Source: Plantago ovata (lineage: Eukaryota; Streptophyta; Magnoliopsida; Lamiales; Plantaginaceae). From it: a stretch of 64,000 nt of DNA. Position numbers and translations under genes: made by a program. The stretch is taken from NCBI GenBank assembly GCA_028274465.1, contig CM051458.1, positions 101,634,855 through 101,698,854 on the forward strand, read 5' to 3'. Every line of letters begins with the position of its first letter. Position 1 is the first letter of the stretch. Under the pieces are notes generated by a model. The model saw nothing but the letters and a program-made list of their open reading frames with translations. It was not told where the DNA came from and searched no databases. Shown one piece after another: positions 32,340 through 49,240 of the stretch.

Positions 32340-35166
32340 TAGTACTTCTTTCTCTCTCTCTTCCACCTCCTCCACCAAACCGATACCAAAGTCCCAACTC
32401 CCAACAAATTTTCCTCTCTCTCTAAAGATCCCATTTGATTGATCATATCGTCCCTCTCTCTCTCTCGTCCAGTTCATACTTCGACTTTCTCAAGGTAATC
32501 TCTTCTTTTCCACCAATCCCGCAGCTTGCTATGAATTGTAGATTCAGCATTAATTTATGTCTCTATTAGCGTTATAACATGGTGTATGTGAATATGTGAT
32601 GATGAATTTCAGTGGACTTGTTTACTGTGGAAAAATCTGGGGCTTAATTCAATTTTTTGATTGTTGTTGTTCAATAATATCTTATTATGCATCTTCTGTT
32701 TTTGTTAGATTATCTAGCTGTCTTTGTCTGGGAAATTAGAAATTGCATGTTAGTTTATGGTTTGACTGGATTTTATTGAGAATTTGTTGTTTTAGATTGG
32801 TAATTTGGTTGTTTGAAGAATCTGATTTGATTTGATTGGTAGTTAGATAGATTGTCAGGATGATTAGAGGGAAAATGTAGAATCCCAGCTCTCTGTGACT
32901 CTGTGTGTGTGTTGGAAAAGAGGTGGGGCTTTGCATTGGAGTTTGTTCTAACGGATCGACCCGAAGAAATGTATGCTTGTGCACAGGCTCTATCTGTAGT
33001 TAAAAGCTAGCCATTTCATACCATGCCCGAAACTTTCTGTTTTTTGTTTGTTTATGTTCGTTTTCACAGTGGTTTTATCTTTGGGTCTCATGAGAGAGTT
33101 ATTGATCCTTGTATTATTTGGATGATGATAAAGGATGGGTAGAACCCCAGCTTTGTGTGGGTAGAGGTTGGGCTTATCGTAGGCAGCCTATACGTTTTCA
33201 CTTTTGTAGATAGGCAGTTTCCAAGAGGCTCACGACCAAAAGATCAACTGTAAATTAACTTGTGGTTTCGCCAAGGCTGTAAATAATAAGAGAAGTGAAT
33301 TAGTACCCATTTCTTATCATGTTTTAATGTTTCTATTTCCTTGTGTATGGTTGATCGGAACTGTGGTTTAGTATTGGGCAGTAGGAGGATCTATTGATCC
33401 CTTGGCATGTCACCTGAACTTCTCTACACAGCCAGAAATTATTGATTAAATTGCCAGGCACCTAAGGCATTAAGGCAGTGTGTGTATTAGGACCGAGATT
33501 TCTTTTTTTACTTTTGGCCAACCCCTGTGAAGGTTTTCTACTGGGGTATTTTACCCATCCTATTTTTTGTAGTTACTTATTTCTGTATGCCAAATTCTAG
33601 TGATTAAAACTGATATATATTGGAATTTTGCTTGCAATCATTTAATGTTAGTTCTAGTTGTGTTGACAAATGTGTTCTTCTGCAGGCCTTTTTCCTCGAA
33701 TGGATTTTACCATGGACGGACGATCCTCTTGTTTTGATCAGGATATTGCTCGATGCCCATTTTTGAGGAACATAAATGAACCAACTAACTTTTCCTTGGC
33801 TTTCCCTATGGGTTTTCCTGTAAGTCGTAGCATTTTGGGCTTTTTTTATTCTTTTTTTTCTTTTTTTCTTTTTTTGGTTATGCCTATGATCTTTCTCTGT
33901 TTTTCGAGTAGTTTGCCTAAAAATCACCCGTATCCTTGTCTATTGCCCCTTTCAGGCACAGGACGTGAAAGGTCCTATATTTGAGGATGGTCCCAATTTC
34001 GATATGGCTTTTAGGCTCTTTCACGGGCAGAATGGCATTGTCCCACTTTCGGGAAAGTCTTCTTTTCGGACTGAGACATCTCCATCTGAATCACAACCAG
34101 CGCAGTTTAATCCTTTGGCTGCAAAGGCAGCTACTATCAGCTTCTCGGCTTTTGGTGCTGGGGGGCCTTTTGGGTTTGATGCTTTCTCGAAGAACTGGAA
34201 GAAAGGAAACAAGAAATCAGATTCCTCCAAGAAAGAATCCTCTTCACAGGTAGTTGCCTACTTTAGTCTTCAAGTTTGTCTCTAATTTTGTATTGGCAGC
34301 TCAGAGAAGTTATATAGTGTATCTGTTAAGAAAATGCTTTGGGTTTATGTTTGTGTAATATACCTACTCTTCCCATAATTCTAGCTCATGCAAAGTTCTA
34401 CGTTTTTGCCAATATAGCACTCATGACACACACCACTTATAGTTCATTAAAAAGGTTAATAATTAATCACTGATGGTAAAAGGACTTGAAGAGTGAAACT
34501 TTATCAAATTATTGACATTTATTTTTCCCTTATCTTCAGGGAGGCAAGTCAGAACATGAGGCAATGGGCGAGGATTGGTTGCAAAATGGTAAGTGCCCAA
34601 TTGCAAAGTCATACCGAACAGTGGGTAATTTCCTTCCTCTTGTGGCAAAAGCTCTTCAGCCACCCCCTGGCATGACATATAGGTGTCCTCCAGCAATTGT
34701 CGCTGCAAGAAGTGCTATAGCGAAAACTGCATTTGCCAGAAACCTTAGGCCACAACCTCTGCCTGCTAAAGTACTAGCTATTGGTATTTTAGGCATGGCA
34801 GTTAACGTACCTTTAGGGATATGGAGAGAACATACCAAGAAATTCTCACCTTCTTGGTTTATAGCTGTCCATGCTGCTGTGCCATTCATAGGCATGCTAA
34901 GGAAATCTGTTTTGATGCCAAAGACAGCCATGGCATTCACCATAGCAGCATCGATTTTAGGACAGGTGATTGGTTCGAGAGCTGAGAGGTATAGATTGAA
35001 GGCAGTTGGTGCCAAAGAAGTGCAATCTGTTGAATTGTCAAGTGGTGTGCCAAAACAGTCGGAGGATCATGGAACTATAGGAGGGCATTGTGGTGAAATG
35101 GTTGACTGGAAACCGAACAGTCTGCAAGCTTCTGTTGCTTCATCTTCAACCAGTGTCTTTGGATGA
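32340..35166 (+). CDS. Conserved plant protein of unknown function, 346 aa, hydrophobic C-terminal region
   Basis: The leader exon, rich in CT repeats, ends at 32494. Coding exons are 33700-33819, 33956-34249 and 34540-35166, all phase 0. The N-terminus is MDFTMDGRSSCFDQDIARCP, followed by GPIFEDGPNFDMAFRLFHG, then an Ala/Phe/Gly-rich stretch (ISFSAFGAGGPFGFDAF) and a lysine/serine linker. The last exon has GEDWLQNGKCPIAKSYRTVG, PPPGMTYRCPPAIVAAR, and two to three hydrophobic stretches (VLAIGILGMAVNVPLGIW, WFIAVHAAVPFIGML, TAMAFTIAASILGQVIG) that could be membrane segments. The tail is hydrophilic. No catalytic motif was recognised. Organelle or membrane location is an inference from the hydrophobic segments only. 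Confidence 0.85.
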
Positions 35167-36133
35167 TGGCCATGGTATTTGACCTTGTATTTAATTGTTT
35201 GTGGTGAGTTATGGGTTTTTAGCCTGTACAACATGTTATACGATTTATTCTGTTTGCCTATGTGACTTTATATCGTGCGATTGGTGAATAAATGAGGGAG
35301 TGATATACCCTGTACTATTTAAACTCAGAAACCTGAGATCTTTATCAACATGGATTACGGAAATAACAATCCATTGAGTTTTTCTATTAACAGCCTCGCG
35401 GGTTTCTTGATTGTATATAGCAAGTCTTTCAATCCTTGTTATCATACTCATAGTGTTATTAGTATGCTTAAACTTAATAGCCTCCTGCATGTCTTGTATA
35501 CCCTCTCAGATAGCATGCATGTCTTGTATATGGGTCCTATACATTGTATTAAATCATCGTATACTGATACTTTACACCCCCTAGTATCTAAAAAAACCTC
35601 GTATCGGAAGGATACTCCAATCAGCTGTCATTTGATTTACCTAGTGAGTGTCCACACGGAAACTTCTGCGCAGAACTGCACCCTTCTTTTTTACTTGAGT
35701 GTAGGATTTGCCTTATGAATGTTTTCAAGTCACTGTTTTTGCTTTGTTTCTCTGTAATAAGTTCACACGTTTGCAAGGTTATTATTAGTACCACTACCAT
35801 GGCATGGAAGTGGCTGAGGGCTCACTGTCTTGCCACGATTCTTAGCTCCGGTCACCATTGAATTACAGATGAAAGGAAAAGGAGGTAGCAGAGACTAGAA
35901 AGAGAACTAAAAAGAGTGAAATAGAAGCTATAAATGAAGAGTGAAGCAAATTAATATCATATACTCATATAACTTGAGAAGAACATCAATAATACAACAA
36001 GTATATAGCAGAATCAACAGATTGCACTTGCATGCATCGACCACCACCTTAAATCACACAAAAGAACTGTGTACTTTATTGTTGACTAGTGCACCCAATA
36101 CTGCACTTAATCTGTGTGGAAGAAAAAGGTTCA
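35167..36133. other. Convergent intergenic region
   Basis: 3' flanks of the gene ending at 35166 and of the minus-strand sulfotransferase. The GCATGTCTTGTATA motif occurs twice (about 35487 and 35517). 35741-35806 resembles 27107-27170. No gene was seen. Confidence 0.4.
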
Positions 36134-37084
36134 TCAATAGGTCAATCCAGAACCAGCAAATTTCTCTTCCACAACCTTACTGATTTTCTCCACCATGGAA
36201 GGAGTAAGATGATTAGCCCAATCTCCAACTTGCCCTTTGCGAAAGAACGCATCGTTCTTCACAAATGGGTACCACTGTCCATTCCTATTCACCTCAAGAT
36301 TCTTCAAGTTGTCAAAACTACACAGTTTGGCAATCTCCTCAACCTTCCCTTGTTTCAGCTCCTCTTCGGAGAACGGAAACCCCACAAACTCAGCAATCTC
36401 TTTGATCCACTTGTTGGTGTCTTCTTTCAACTCCTCATACCTCAAGAACAGAACTTTCTTCTCATACTTCTGTGCCGCGTTCCAGTACCCAAGAACATGG
36501 TCCCAGAATGGACCGTGGTAATGAAGGCCTTTCAAGAATATGTCCAGCGCATCATCCATTCCAGAAGCCTTTGCCACTTCCGGGTTGGACTTGAGCCAGA
36601 AGTGCCAGTAAGACACGAAAAGGTCAAAAGGGTTGCGACAGATGTAAACTATCTTGCACTTACACTCCCAAACCGACTTAGGCAGGATGGTCGCATGCAT
36701 ATGTGTCGATAACAGTCTTGGAGTCGGGATGGAGCTGAGGTCCGGGTTCTCGGATTTTCCATACAGGCCGTATTCGAGGGAAGGCATTAGGGCATGCGGG
36801 TTTTTGTTAAGGACAGGGGAGCCATCAGGATTCTGCTTGTTGCGATTGATGATGGCGAAACCGAGGGCTTTGAGCCAGGTCGTTCCGGCTTTGGGCAAGG
36901 TAGCAAGTAAGATGTCAGTGTCGTGTGCGATGAAGTGGCGTTGGCTTAAGACGACGCCTTTTAGGCCGGGCTCATGTGCCCAGTAGCCTTGGTAGAGGCA
37001 GAGTTTTTGGCCATCCCAGTTGGTTTCTTGTCGGAGGGTGTCCATGAGTAGCTGGAATTCATCTTTTGTTGTTGTTTCTGCCAT
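36134..37084 (-). CDS. Cytosolic sulfotransferase (flavonol sulfotransferase-like), 316 aa
   Basis: Transfers sulfate from PAPS to a hydroxyl of a small acceptor. Single-exon, intact, of usual family length. The PAPS 5'-phosphosulfate loop is TLPKAGTTWLKAL (residues 62-74), the catalytic-histidine region is RLLSTHMHATILP (123-135), the 3'-phosphate site is VYICRNPFDLFVSYWHFW (146-163), and the C-terminal PAPS-binding motif is FRKGQVGDWANHLT (about 281-294). These are the four conserved sulfotransferase regions. Plant members act on flavonoids, brassinosteroids, hydroxyjasmonate, glucosinolate precursors or salicylate; the acceptor cannot be told from sequence alone. Confidence 0.93.
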   Translation of the reverse strand: MAETTTKDEFQLLMDTLRQETNWDGQKLCLYQGYWAHEPGLKGVVLSQRHFIAHDTDILLATLPKAGTTWLKALGFAIINRNKQNPDGSPVLNKNPHALMPSLEYGLYGKSENPDLSSIPTPRLLSTHMHATILPKSVWECKCKIVYICRNPFDLFVSYWHFWLKSNPEVAKASGMDDALDIFLKGLHYHGPFWDHVLGYWNAAQKYEKKVLFLRYEELKEDTNKWIKEIAEFVGFPFSEEELKQGKVEEIAKLCSFDNLKNLEVNRNGQWYPFVKNDAFFRKGQVGDWANHLTPSMVEKISKVVEEKFAGSGLTY

Positions 37085-37143
37085 TTTTTGAGGTCTTGGT
37101 AATTTGGTTTGTGATGAGAGTATTGTAGTGTTGAGGCAGTGAC

Positions 37144-37151
37144 ATTTATAA
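37144..37151 (-). promoter_or_regulatory. TATA box of the sulfotransferase gene
   Basis: CATTATAAATGTC on the minus strand, about 60 bases before the ATG at 37084. Confidence 0.45.
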
Positions 37152-38195
37152 TGTGATATTTTTTTCAGACTTGTGGTCCAAACTATGTTGATTTATTTTG
37201 GGACTTGTGGTCCAAAGATAGTTGTCTCTTGCATGATTTTTCATGCAATAATGTGAAGACTTAAGAAGGACGTTAGTTTTGTTTCTGAATGCATAATACT
37301 AGGTATTAGTATATTTGTCATTCATGGGTGAGGAATCATAGATATGTGAATGAAGCTAAAAGAATTAGGAACTGTTATTTTCGTCTCCACAGAACTAAAT
37401 TGAATTGTATAGAATTGATCTGAATTGAATGAAAGTGAACATAATTTATTGTAGTATAAAATATAATGAAGCAAGTCTGAACAGAACTGAATGAAACTGA
37501 ACAAAATTGAAAATAACAAGATTCGAAGAGAACAGAGCCTTACTTCATTTCACACCATGATAATATTCCAACGAAGTCCGTGGAAAATTTAAAGTTATAA
37601 TTATAATAATAATGAGATATAGAATCTAATCATTTATAAGATTTTTTTTAATAATCTTGATGTTTCTATCCATAAGCATGCACGAGTACAAAATAAAATC
37701 GCAGGGAACCTTTTGTACCATTTTAAATTTTTAATACAAAATTCATCTACTAATGTAATGATTATTCATTTATTCTATCAATCTCCATCGATAATTTTTC
37801 TGAAATCAATAAAATGAGTAGAAAAATGAAGAATAAGAAGGTGCTCCTCGCTCTCCACGCGAGTAGATTATTTTTTGTATTATTGAATATAGCCAAATTG
37901 TAAAGTTGAAATTGACACCACAAAATTAATAAGCATGCACAATTAAATTGAAACCCCGTGAGTGAGAATTATTAATATTAACTTCTTCAGTGAAATATTT
38001 ATGTCTTGAAATAATTTCAGTGAAATATCTAAACTGCAAAATCACAAATCTATAAGCAAGTGCACTCAAGGACATGCATGGAGTTTCTTCGAGGGGAGTT
38101 CATTCTATATGAGATTCAAGGGACGCAAGTTAGCCACTTCCTATTTCCACACAGTGTACATGAGCCAATGTTTTGGTACCCACACAAGAGCGATG
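37152..38195. other. Intergenic spacer, no gene seen
   Basis: Upstream DNA of the sulfotransferase. 37385-37515 has diverged GAACTGAATGAAACTGAACA-type low-complexity repeats. No gene is supported. Confidence 0.4.
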
Positions 38196-38199
38196 CTCC

Positions 38200-38800
38200 G
38201 GGAAACTTACATTTTCTTCCTTGTTGCGTATAGGTGTAATAGTACACTTTGTTTTAGAAGGAAGATGGTAAAAAAAAAAAAAAAAAAAAAAAAATCCCAA
38301 AAGTCACATTTATATGAACATATGAAAATCGGCTCTAGAAACTTGTTGTGATATTACTTCAAACCCACATAAGAACGACAATGTGAATCCGTTGAACATA
38401 CTTGCGCGATCATCTGGACACTCTAAAGTTTATTTCAAGGACCCGTAATGGCGAAAATCATGTGAAATGTTTTACTTTGAGAGGCCATTTGGAGGAGACA
38501 GAAGTCCAATTGCATGAGGAACATATACTTTCTTACTTTGTGTGCATTGTTCTACATGGCCGTGCACTATGTATTTAAAAAGGAGTCTGTAAAATATTTA
38601 AAAAAAAAGTTCCCAAAACTCCATTTACACTGGACTCCACGAAAATCGACTCTGAAAGGGTCTGGAAACTTGTCTTTTATGTCTCACCCACAAAAAAGAA
38701 GAAGGATGCCCCAAATTCGTTTTGCATATTGCGGTCATCCAATCGCTCTTAACTTTGTTTTAAAGGACTTATAACGGAGAAAAATCAAAGGAAAACAAAT
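38200..38800 (+). repeat. Two diverged tandem copies of a ~320-bp unit with a 25-A run
   Basis: Segments about 317-326 bp apart correspond: TTTTCTTCCTTGTTGCG (38212) with CTTTCTTACTTTGTGTGC (38528); ATGAAAATCGGCTCT with ACGAAAATCGACTCT; CAAGGACCCGTAATGGCG (38437) with AAAGGACTTATAACGGAG (38763). The first copy contains 25 consecutive A at 38270-38294. Identity is low, so the duplication is old. Function is unknown. Confidence 0.5.
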
Positions 38801-38978
38801 CAGGTTTTATGTCCCTTTAGAAACACATTGCGGAAATGTACAAAGTTGCCCAGGCATCACATTGCTCAAAATGATGTACAATTCGTGTAGCACATCGCAC
38901 AATACTAAATACCTAAATCAAAAAGTAATTTGGATTTTGGAACCCTAATTTTCAATTTTGCAGCTGCTGGAAGCAAGG

Positions 38979-41900
38979 ATGGTCTCATTTGGCGAACCAT
39001 GGCCGGAATACAACGACGGAATATACTACCGCGATCTTCTTCCGATCACCGACGAAGGTAAACACATCAATCGAACTTTGTATCTATCAAATCATTACTT
39101 ACATTTCCTCTGTTTTCCAATTTGTAGGAGTGACACTGATTGAGTTCTACTCCAAAAAGTACAAACACTCAGGTCCTTTACACGGGTAACTAACCCTATC
39201 CAACTGCTCTGCTCTGTATTTGCGACTTGTATCGTGAATCAATTGGTCTCGTATGCATTTTTTCTAGTCTGTTTAGCTTGATTATGGCGAATTGCAGTTT
39301 TATTTTATTGTGTGCTGATCATTGCTGATCATTGAGCAGCTGGTTGCAGAGAATTCGTAACGAGCAGGTGACAGTTGATGGCAGTGTTGTGTTGAACCCT
39401 GACGCAATTCTCAGGTTCTAGCTAGGTTACGTTGCCGTCTGTTGTTTGTTTTTAGTTTTATGGTGAATAGTGGATTTTGAAGTACATTTTTGCTTGCGCA
39501 GAGGGGGAGCGGAGCTGGTTTATCACCGGCTTCCTTGGGAGAGCCTGATGCTCCTTACGTGCTTGAAATTCTGTATGACGATGATCATGTGGTAATATTC
39601 TACCCAATGAGGGGCTATTGTTTGATGCAGTACATAATGGCTGTTAACTTGTTGATCGTGTTCGAAGTATATATTTCTCGAATACATCATTATGTGAATC
39701 TTATTTATTGAGTTCTGCTTCTGGTTATTGATGATTGCAAACCTGAATGTCACTCTTGTTTCTATTTGAGTTTAATTTTTCTACGGAAGAAAGCCAAAAA
39801 ATGGTACAAAAACAATAAGAATTTAGTGATAGCTCCTTTTTGAGATGTATGGCAATCCTTAGCTGTATCTTTAATAAGTCATTACACTAGAGAAGGAAAA
39901 CGGACTGGTGATGTCCCAACTTGGGTCTCCCAAGGAAGAAGCTGTAGACCGCATATCCTTAAATTTAATTATTTTTATTTTGTAAATGTGACATACTACT
40001 CATCAGCTGTGATGATTTTATAAGGTATTGCAACAGGGAATGCATTATGTATTACCATTATACTTGAGTTGATAAATCTCATGTACTTATAGTTAGATAC
40101 TGCTCAAATAATCTAATATGATATTTTTCTGTACTTTCAGATTGCTCTGAATAAACCCTCCGGGTTGCAAGTTTTGTCTGGAGGATTATTCCAGCAACGA
40201 ACTGTGTTGACACAACTCCAAAGGCGTTCAGAGAGTCAGTCCGCATCAGGATCTCAAGAACCACATCCAGTTCCGGTTCATCGACTTGGAAGGGGAACTT
40301 CAGGTTAGTCAGACTGTGTACTTGATCTGTATGGTTGCATTACACTGTCACCCTCTTTGATAATATTCTATGTACAACTGTTCAACCAAAGGCTCTGCTG
40401 TTATCCAGGTAGATACATTATTATACTAGTCCAGACAGTGGAAACTTTGACATTGTTAGTAATTCAGATAGATTCAAATTTCTTTCCCTGGTAGTCCTCA
40501 ATGCAGGTTTTTTTCTTTCCATTTTATGAAGTTATTAAATATAATATCTTTCTTAATGTCGTAAAAATATAAAGAAGTACAAAGTAAAAAGTAAAATTGC
40601 TATATTTTTTGAACCATTGATAGTTAAAGATGGATTGACAACAGAACCAATCATACTACTATTGAGATTTCAGTAAAGCAGCAGTGTGATGACGTGAAGA
40701 AGCTAGATATATTCAAAGGATAAGAATAAATTAAGTACGCAAGCGTGATAATGTGTGAGTTCTTTTCCCTATGTTCCCAAGGCACCTAAATAACAAGGAA
40801 AAGATAAATAAAGTGTAAGACTCTGACATTGCCAGTGATTACCATGACCTCAGAGGAATAAAGTATATGTAAATCAGGTGTCTTGCATTGGTATTGCAGA
40901 TGTTTGTTACTAAGTAGCTTGTGGTTGTTAGGCTGCAAGTCAATTCTTTTTTTTTTTCCCTGGTCATTTGTTTATAGCACAAAAAATGTCCATATGGTGG
41001 TTAACACCATTTTAGTCCACATGTACGACTCACAGTTTTCCTTCCATGTTTTGCTCTAGGAATATTGCTCTGTGCAAAGACAAAGCTTGCAAAATCTCGT
41101 CTTGCAGCACTTTTTGCTGATGGAACATCAGTTCTTGGCATAACTAGGTAAGTGACACTTTATTTTACTTAATTACCACCTATCAATGACGTTCTACCTT
41201 TTCTGTTTAGTTTTCTCCTGATCATATTGTTAGGTGATGTTTATGAATGCTTCAAGTTGTTTGGCTCGTCATGTTAAGCTAAAAGCAGTTCCACATTGAT
41301 GATCATAAATATTCTTTCGTCGTTCTTCAACTCTGGAGAGCTTTGTTGTTAATGCAACTAATTTTTCTCATCTGCAGAAAAGGCGACTTAAAGATAAAAG
41401 CAGCCAGAAATATTACGAAAATTTACCGAGCCCTTGTAAATGGGTTAATCATTGAGGATGAGGTGATAATTAAACTTTATGTTCTTGTAGTTGAGTATTT
41501 TTGTTGTTCAGTCCTGTTCTCTTTTTTGGTTGCTTATGTTCATGCATTGCCTTATTTCCCATCAGGTTGTCATTGATCAACCCATTGGGTTGGTCAAATA
41601 TCCTGGTGTTGCCAAGGGATTGTATGTTGCCTCCCCGTCAGGTTCGATACAGCATCTCTATCCACATGCTAATATCAATACTTTTAAATTCTGCCAATCT
41701 TACTATACACAAGCATTACCCCAACCTCGCATAATAAAACTAAGATTTCCAGGGAAACCAGCTCTGAGCAAAGTCAAGGTTTTAGAGAGAAACGTGCTGC
41801 ATAATTCCACATTGGTTCAGGTATCCGTGTTATAAAGATATGGCAACTATGGCCTTTAACTTTACTAGTCCTCCAATGTATATGCTACTTGAGTGACTTT

Positions 41901-44832
41901 TTCTTTTTCTTTTCTTATTAGGTAAGAAAATCTTACATATATGCATGCAATATAACTATCTTGATAAAACCTGAAGCACTTGGAATCCTCATAAAACTAC
42001 GTTGTTCCCCATTAGCAACTTTACTGCATATAATATCTTAGATGCAGATCTATATTTTTTTAAAATAATGTCCAAGGTGACAATTGTGCCTCATTTGCAC
42101 AAGGAATGGTACATGTTTGCATTAACCATTCTACGAGTTACCTGTAACTTGTAGCAGTGTTCTTTATATAGAACACTGCAGTAACAAAGTTGTCTTGATT
42201 GAACTTAAAAATGTCTTGGTTGATTAGTAAGTCAACTTCTACTTTGGGTGATAATGTAGAAACTTTCACTTCCACAATGCTCACAAGGGTGGCCTAGTGG
42301 GTTGAAGAAGTGGATAACTTCTCCTTGGTGGGAGCGGATATATTTCTGTGCTTCCAGTGAGATTTACCTGGATAGTGCACGCCCTAACCATTGCGGATTA
42401 CCCATGTTATTCAAAAAAATGATAATAAATAAATAAAATAAAAATAAATCACTTCCAAAATGAAGTAATGTGTTTGTGCATGCTGATAATGTCATTTAAA
42501 TTTTGCAACTAAGAATTTGTATTCGCAAACCATATCAGAGGGGTGCATCTAAATTTTTCATTTTTCCGGTCTTCGTATTTAGGATAGGGGAATGCTACCT
42601 TCACATGATGAGACACCAAACCCCTTGTATTATTCCAGTCTCCTTAGATCAGATTGCACATTGAATCTTTTGTAACAAACATATCTGGCCTTCATCAGAT
42701 TCGCCTGTTATTTACCTTTGATATTGTGTATCCTGCAGGTTGAAATTCAATCTGGAAGACCACACCAAATTCGCATTCATTTATCTTATATAGGACATCC
42801 ACTAATAGGTATACACCAACAATTTACCTTTTATTCTCATTTCACTCTTGTATTAAACATGTCTGTGCAACTGTGCAAGTGTTGCCAAATGGTTTAGCAA
42901 GAGATACTGGAGGTGTTCAGCCTTTTTGTTTATTGGTTATCTGTTTTCACACATCCCTCCGAATGATCTTATTGTACTAAATATGCAAGTTGCTCCATTT
43001 CTAAATAGAAGTATCACGAAATAAACATAGATTTATAGTAGGAGCTAGCCAACCTTGCTGAAGCTGGGATATGACCAGATCATCGACTGTTTTACTTGAT
43101 CGTTATGATTGATGTTACTCAATAATTTACAATTAGACTGACATTCTGGCACTTTCCTAAATTTATGGTGTTACTTTTGCCGTAACAATTTTCCTTTGAA
43201 TAAATTTATATGTGAAATTTTGAAATGTCCTTTGAAAAACTTGATCATTGCACATCAAGGAGTCAGCCTAAGCCATGTATCATATAACGTCTCTGCTATG
43301 TCCAGAACATGCATCTTACAAAGATTTTCAATAGTTTCAAAATTTGAATGTGACAGTTTTTCTGAAGTAATGTTATGTTCGACCACAGATGCAATTTTCT
43401 CAATTTTAGCTGTAAATCTCTGTAGCTGTTACATCTGTTGGTTTGCTTTGTGCCTTGTAGCAGTCATGATATAAAAAGTATCCCTTGCTACTTGACAGGT
43501 GATCCTCTTTACAGTTCAGGTGGGCAACCAAAGTGTACAGATGATGTAAATGTAGATGGAAGTTTTGCTCAAGATGGGTATAAAACATCTTTCTGAATTT
43601 CATGTGTTTCTTACCCTTTTTTTAAAAAAAATATATTTATTTTATGTGTTAGCTGTTTCATTATCTATAGGATACTTTCTGATCATTTGATTTTACTATG
43701 AAAGTTCATTTAATTATTACCCGCAGCCAGTTGCCAGTTTGCAATTACCAATTTCTCCATACTCGAGCCATTATTTTTCTGCTGTGATTTTTAGTTTTGC
43801 CACACATTTTCGGCCTTTTTTGTTAGACCCAATAGAGGAACACTCACTCTAAAACCAATTCCTTGTTAAGAACACTGAACAAATCTTTTTCGAATTGTTT
43901 TGTTGACTCTATGAGATTCTATTTCATTTCATCTCTATAGGTTCTAGCATTTTTATTGTGATATGTTTATATTCAAGATAGTTTAAGAATTTAAATATTC
44001 TTTTTGTTTTAGAGGATTTCACAAGCCTGAAAGACCTGTTCCTGGCGACTGTGGATATCATTTGCATGCTCATCATGTAGTTTTCTCCCATCCCGTAACA
44101 AACCAGGTAAAGTAATCTAAATATACCATGGATCATGATACTTTCAGAATGTCACTTTACGCACTGATCTATACTTTCTATATTCATTCATGTTTATTTG
44201 TCAAACTTGGTGAAAACCCTTTGATCTGTAAAAGTTACACATGTAATTTTCACTAGGCCGGTTACTTTCTGCTTGGGCAATTACCAATCCAATCCATTAT
44301 TGAGCAGTTTTGTTGTCAGATAGTATTATTTATGTTACTATGAAGGAAAGGTAAATTTGGGAGCTCTAGCCTCTACCACATAGGTAGCTTTTTGTTCTTC
44401 AAGGTTCTAATAAGCATCAGACTCTATCACGATTTTATTATTCTAGCTTTGTTGAACTAGCACACAGTGAAACTTCTCACATTAGAAGTCAGAACATATT
44501 GTAGCATAGACTAATAGTATTATAGAAAGTCTCTGTCTTTATAGATAAAGTATAATCAGTAGAATTATGTAACCTATATTAGTTTCAAACTTTCAATGTT
44601 GATAACTCGATTGAAATATAATGTTAGCTAATTAATTTCATTGCATTTACTTGTGAAACTCCATTTTTGAATGTTCAACAATGAGAAAGCAAATTTCATT
44701 TGTAAAGATTTGATCTAACTGAAGCTTGATAACTTTCTCTTGATCTTACAGCTAGTTGAAATCACTGCACCTCTCCCAACTATTCTACGCACACTAGAAG
44801 AATCAGAGTCAAAACAGGGCCCATGGCCATGA
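38979..44832 (+). CDS. RluA-family RNA pseudouridine synthase, plant PUS5 type (frame broken in exon 4)
   Basis: Enzymes of this family convert uridine to pseudouridine in RNA. Thirteen coding exons: 38979-39057, 39128-39185, 39340-39414, 39502-39591, 40141-40303, 41060-41147, 41378-41462, 41566-41641, 41753-41820, 42739-42808, 43499-43577, 44013-44106, 44752-44832. With one base restored, the product is about 368 aa, matching the Arabidopsis PUS5 size as I recall it. Visible parts: an S4-like N-terminal region (WLQRIRNEQVTVDGSVV), LNKPSGLQVLSGGLFQQRTV, the active-site region PVPVHRLGRGTSGILLCAKT, RALVNGLI, and QSGRPHQIRIHLSYIGHPL. The exon 4 frame slips at about 39537-39541: YHRLPW should be followed by one residue then EPDAPYVLEILYDDDHV, which is present in another frame. 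The motif is HRLG where most RluA enzymes have HRLD, so the catalytic Asp is Gly. A SINE sits in the intron after exon 9. Confidence 0.88.
42154..42179. repeat. Short perfect hairpin in an intron
   Basis: GCAGTGTTCT and AGAACACTGC pair perfectly around a 6-base TTATAT loop, in the long intron of the pseudouridine synthase gene. It could form a stem in the pre-mRNA; no further role is supported. Confidence 0.6.
42280..42448 (+). mobile_element. SINE-like element, family B, with 14-bp target-site duplication
   Basis: Begins with a box-A-like GGGTGGCCTAGTGGG and ends with ACCATTGCGGATTACCCATG, TTATTC and an A-rich tail. Box B is not convincing. It is flanked by TCACTTCCACAATG (42266-42279) and TCACTTCCAAAATG (42449-42462), one mismatch. 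It differs from the family A SINEs elsewhere in the window. Lies in an intron of the pseudouridine synthase gene, same strand. Confidence 0.7.

Positions 44833-49240
<4,408 letters not shown>

Noticed and set aside
36089..36986. Plus-strand ORFs of 207 and 110 codons
   Set aside because: Antisense shadows of the sulfotransferase, which has all four family motifs on the minus strand.
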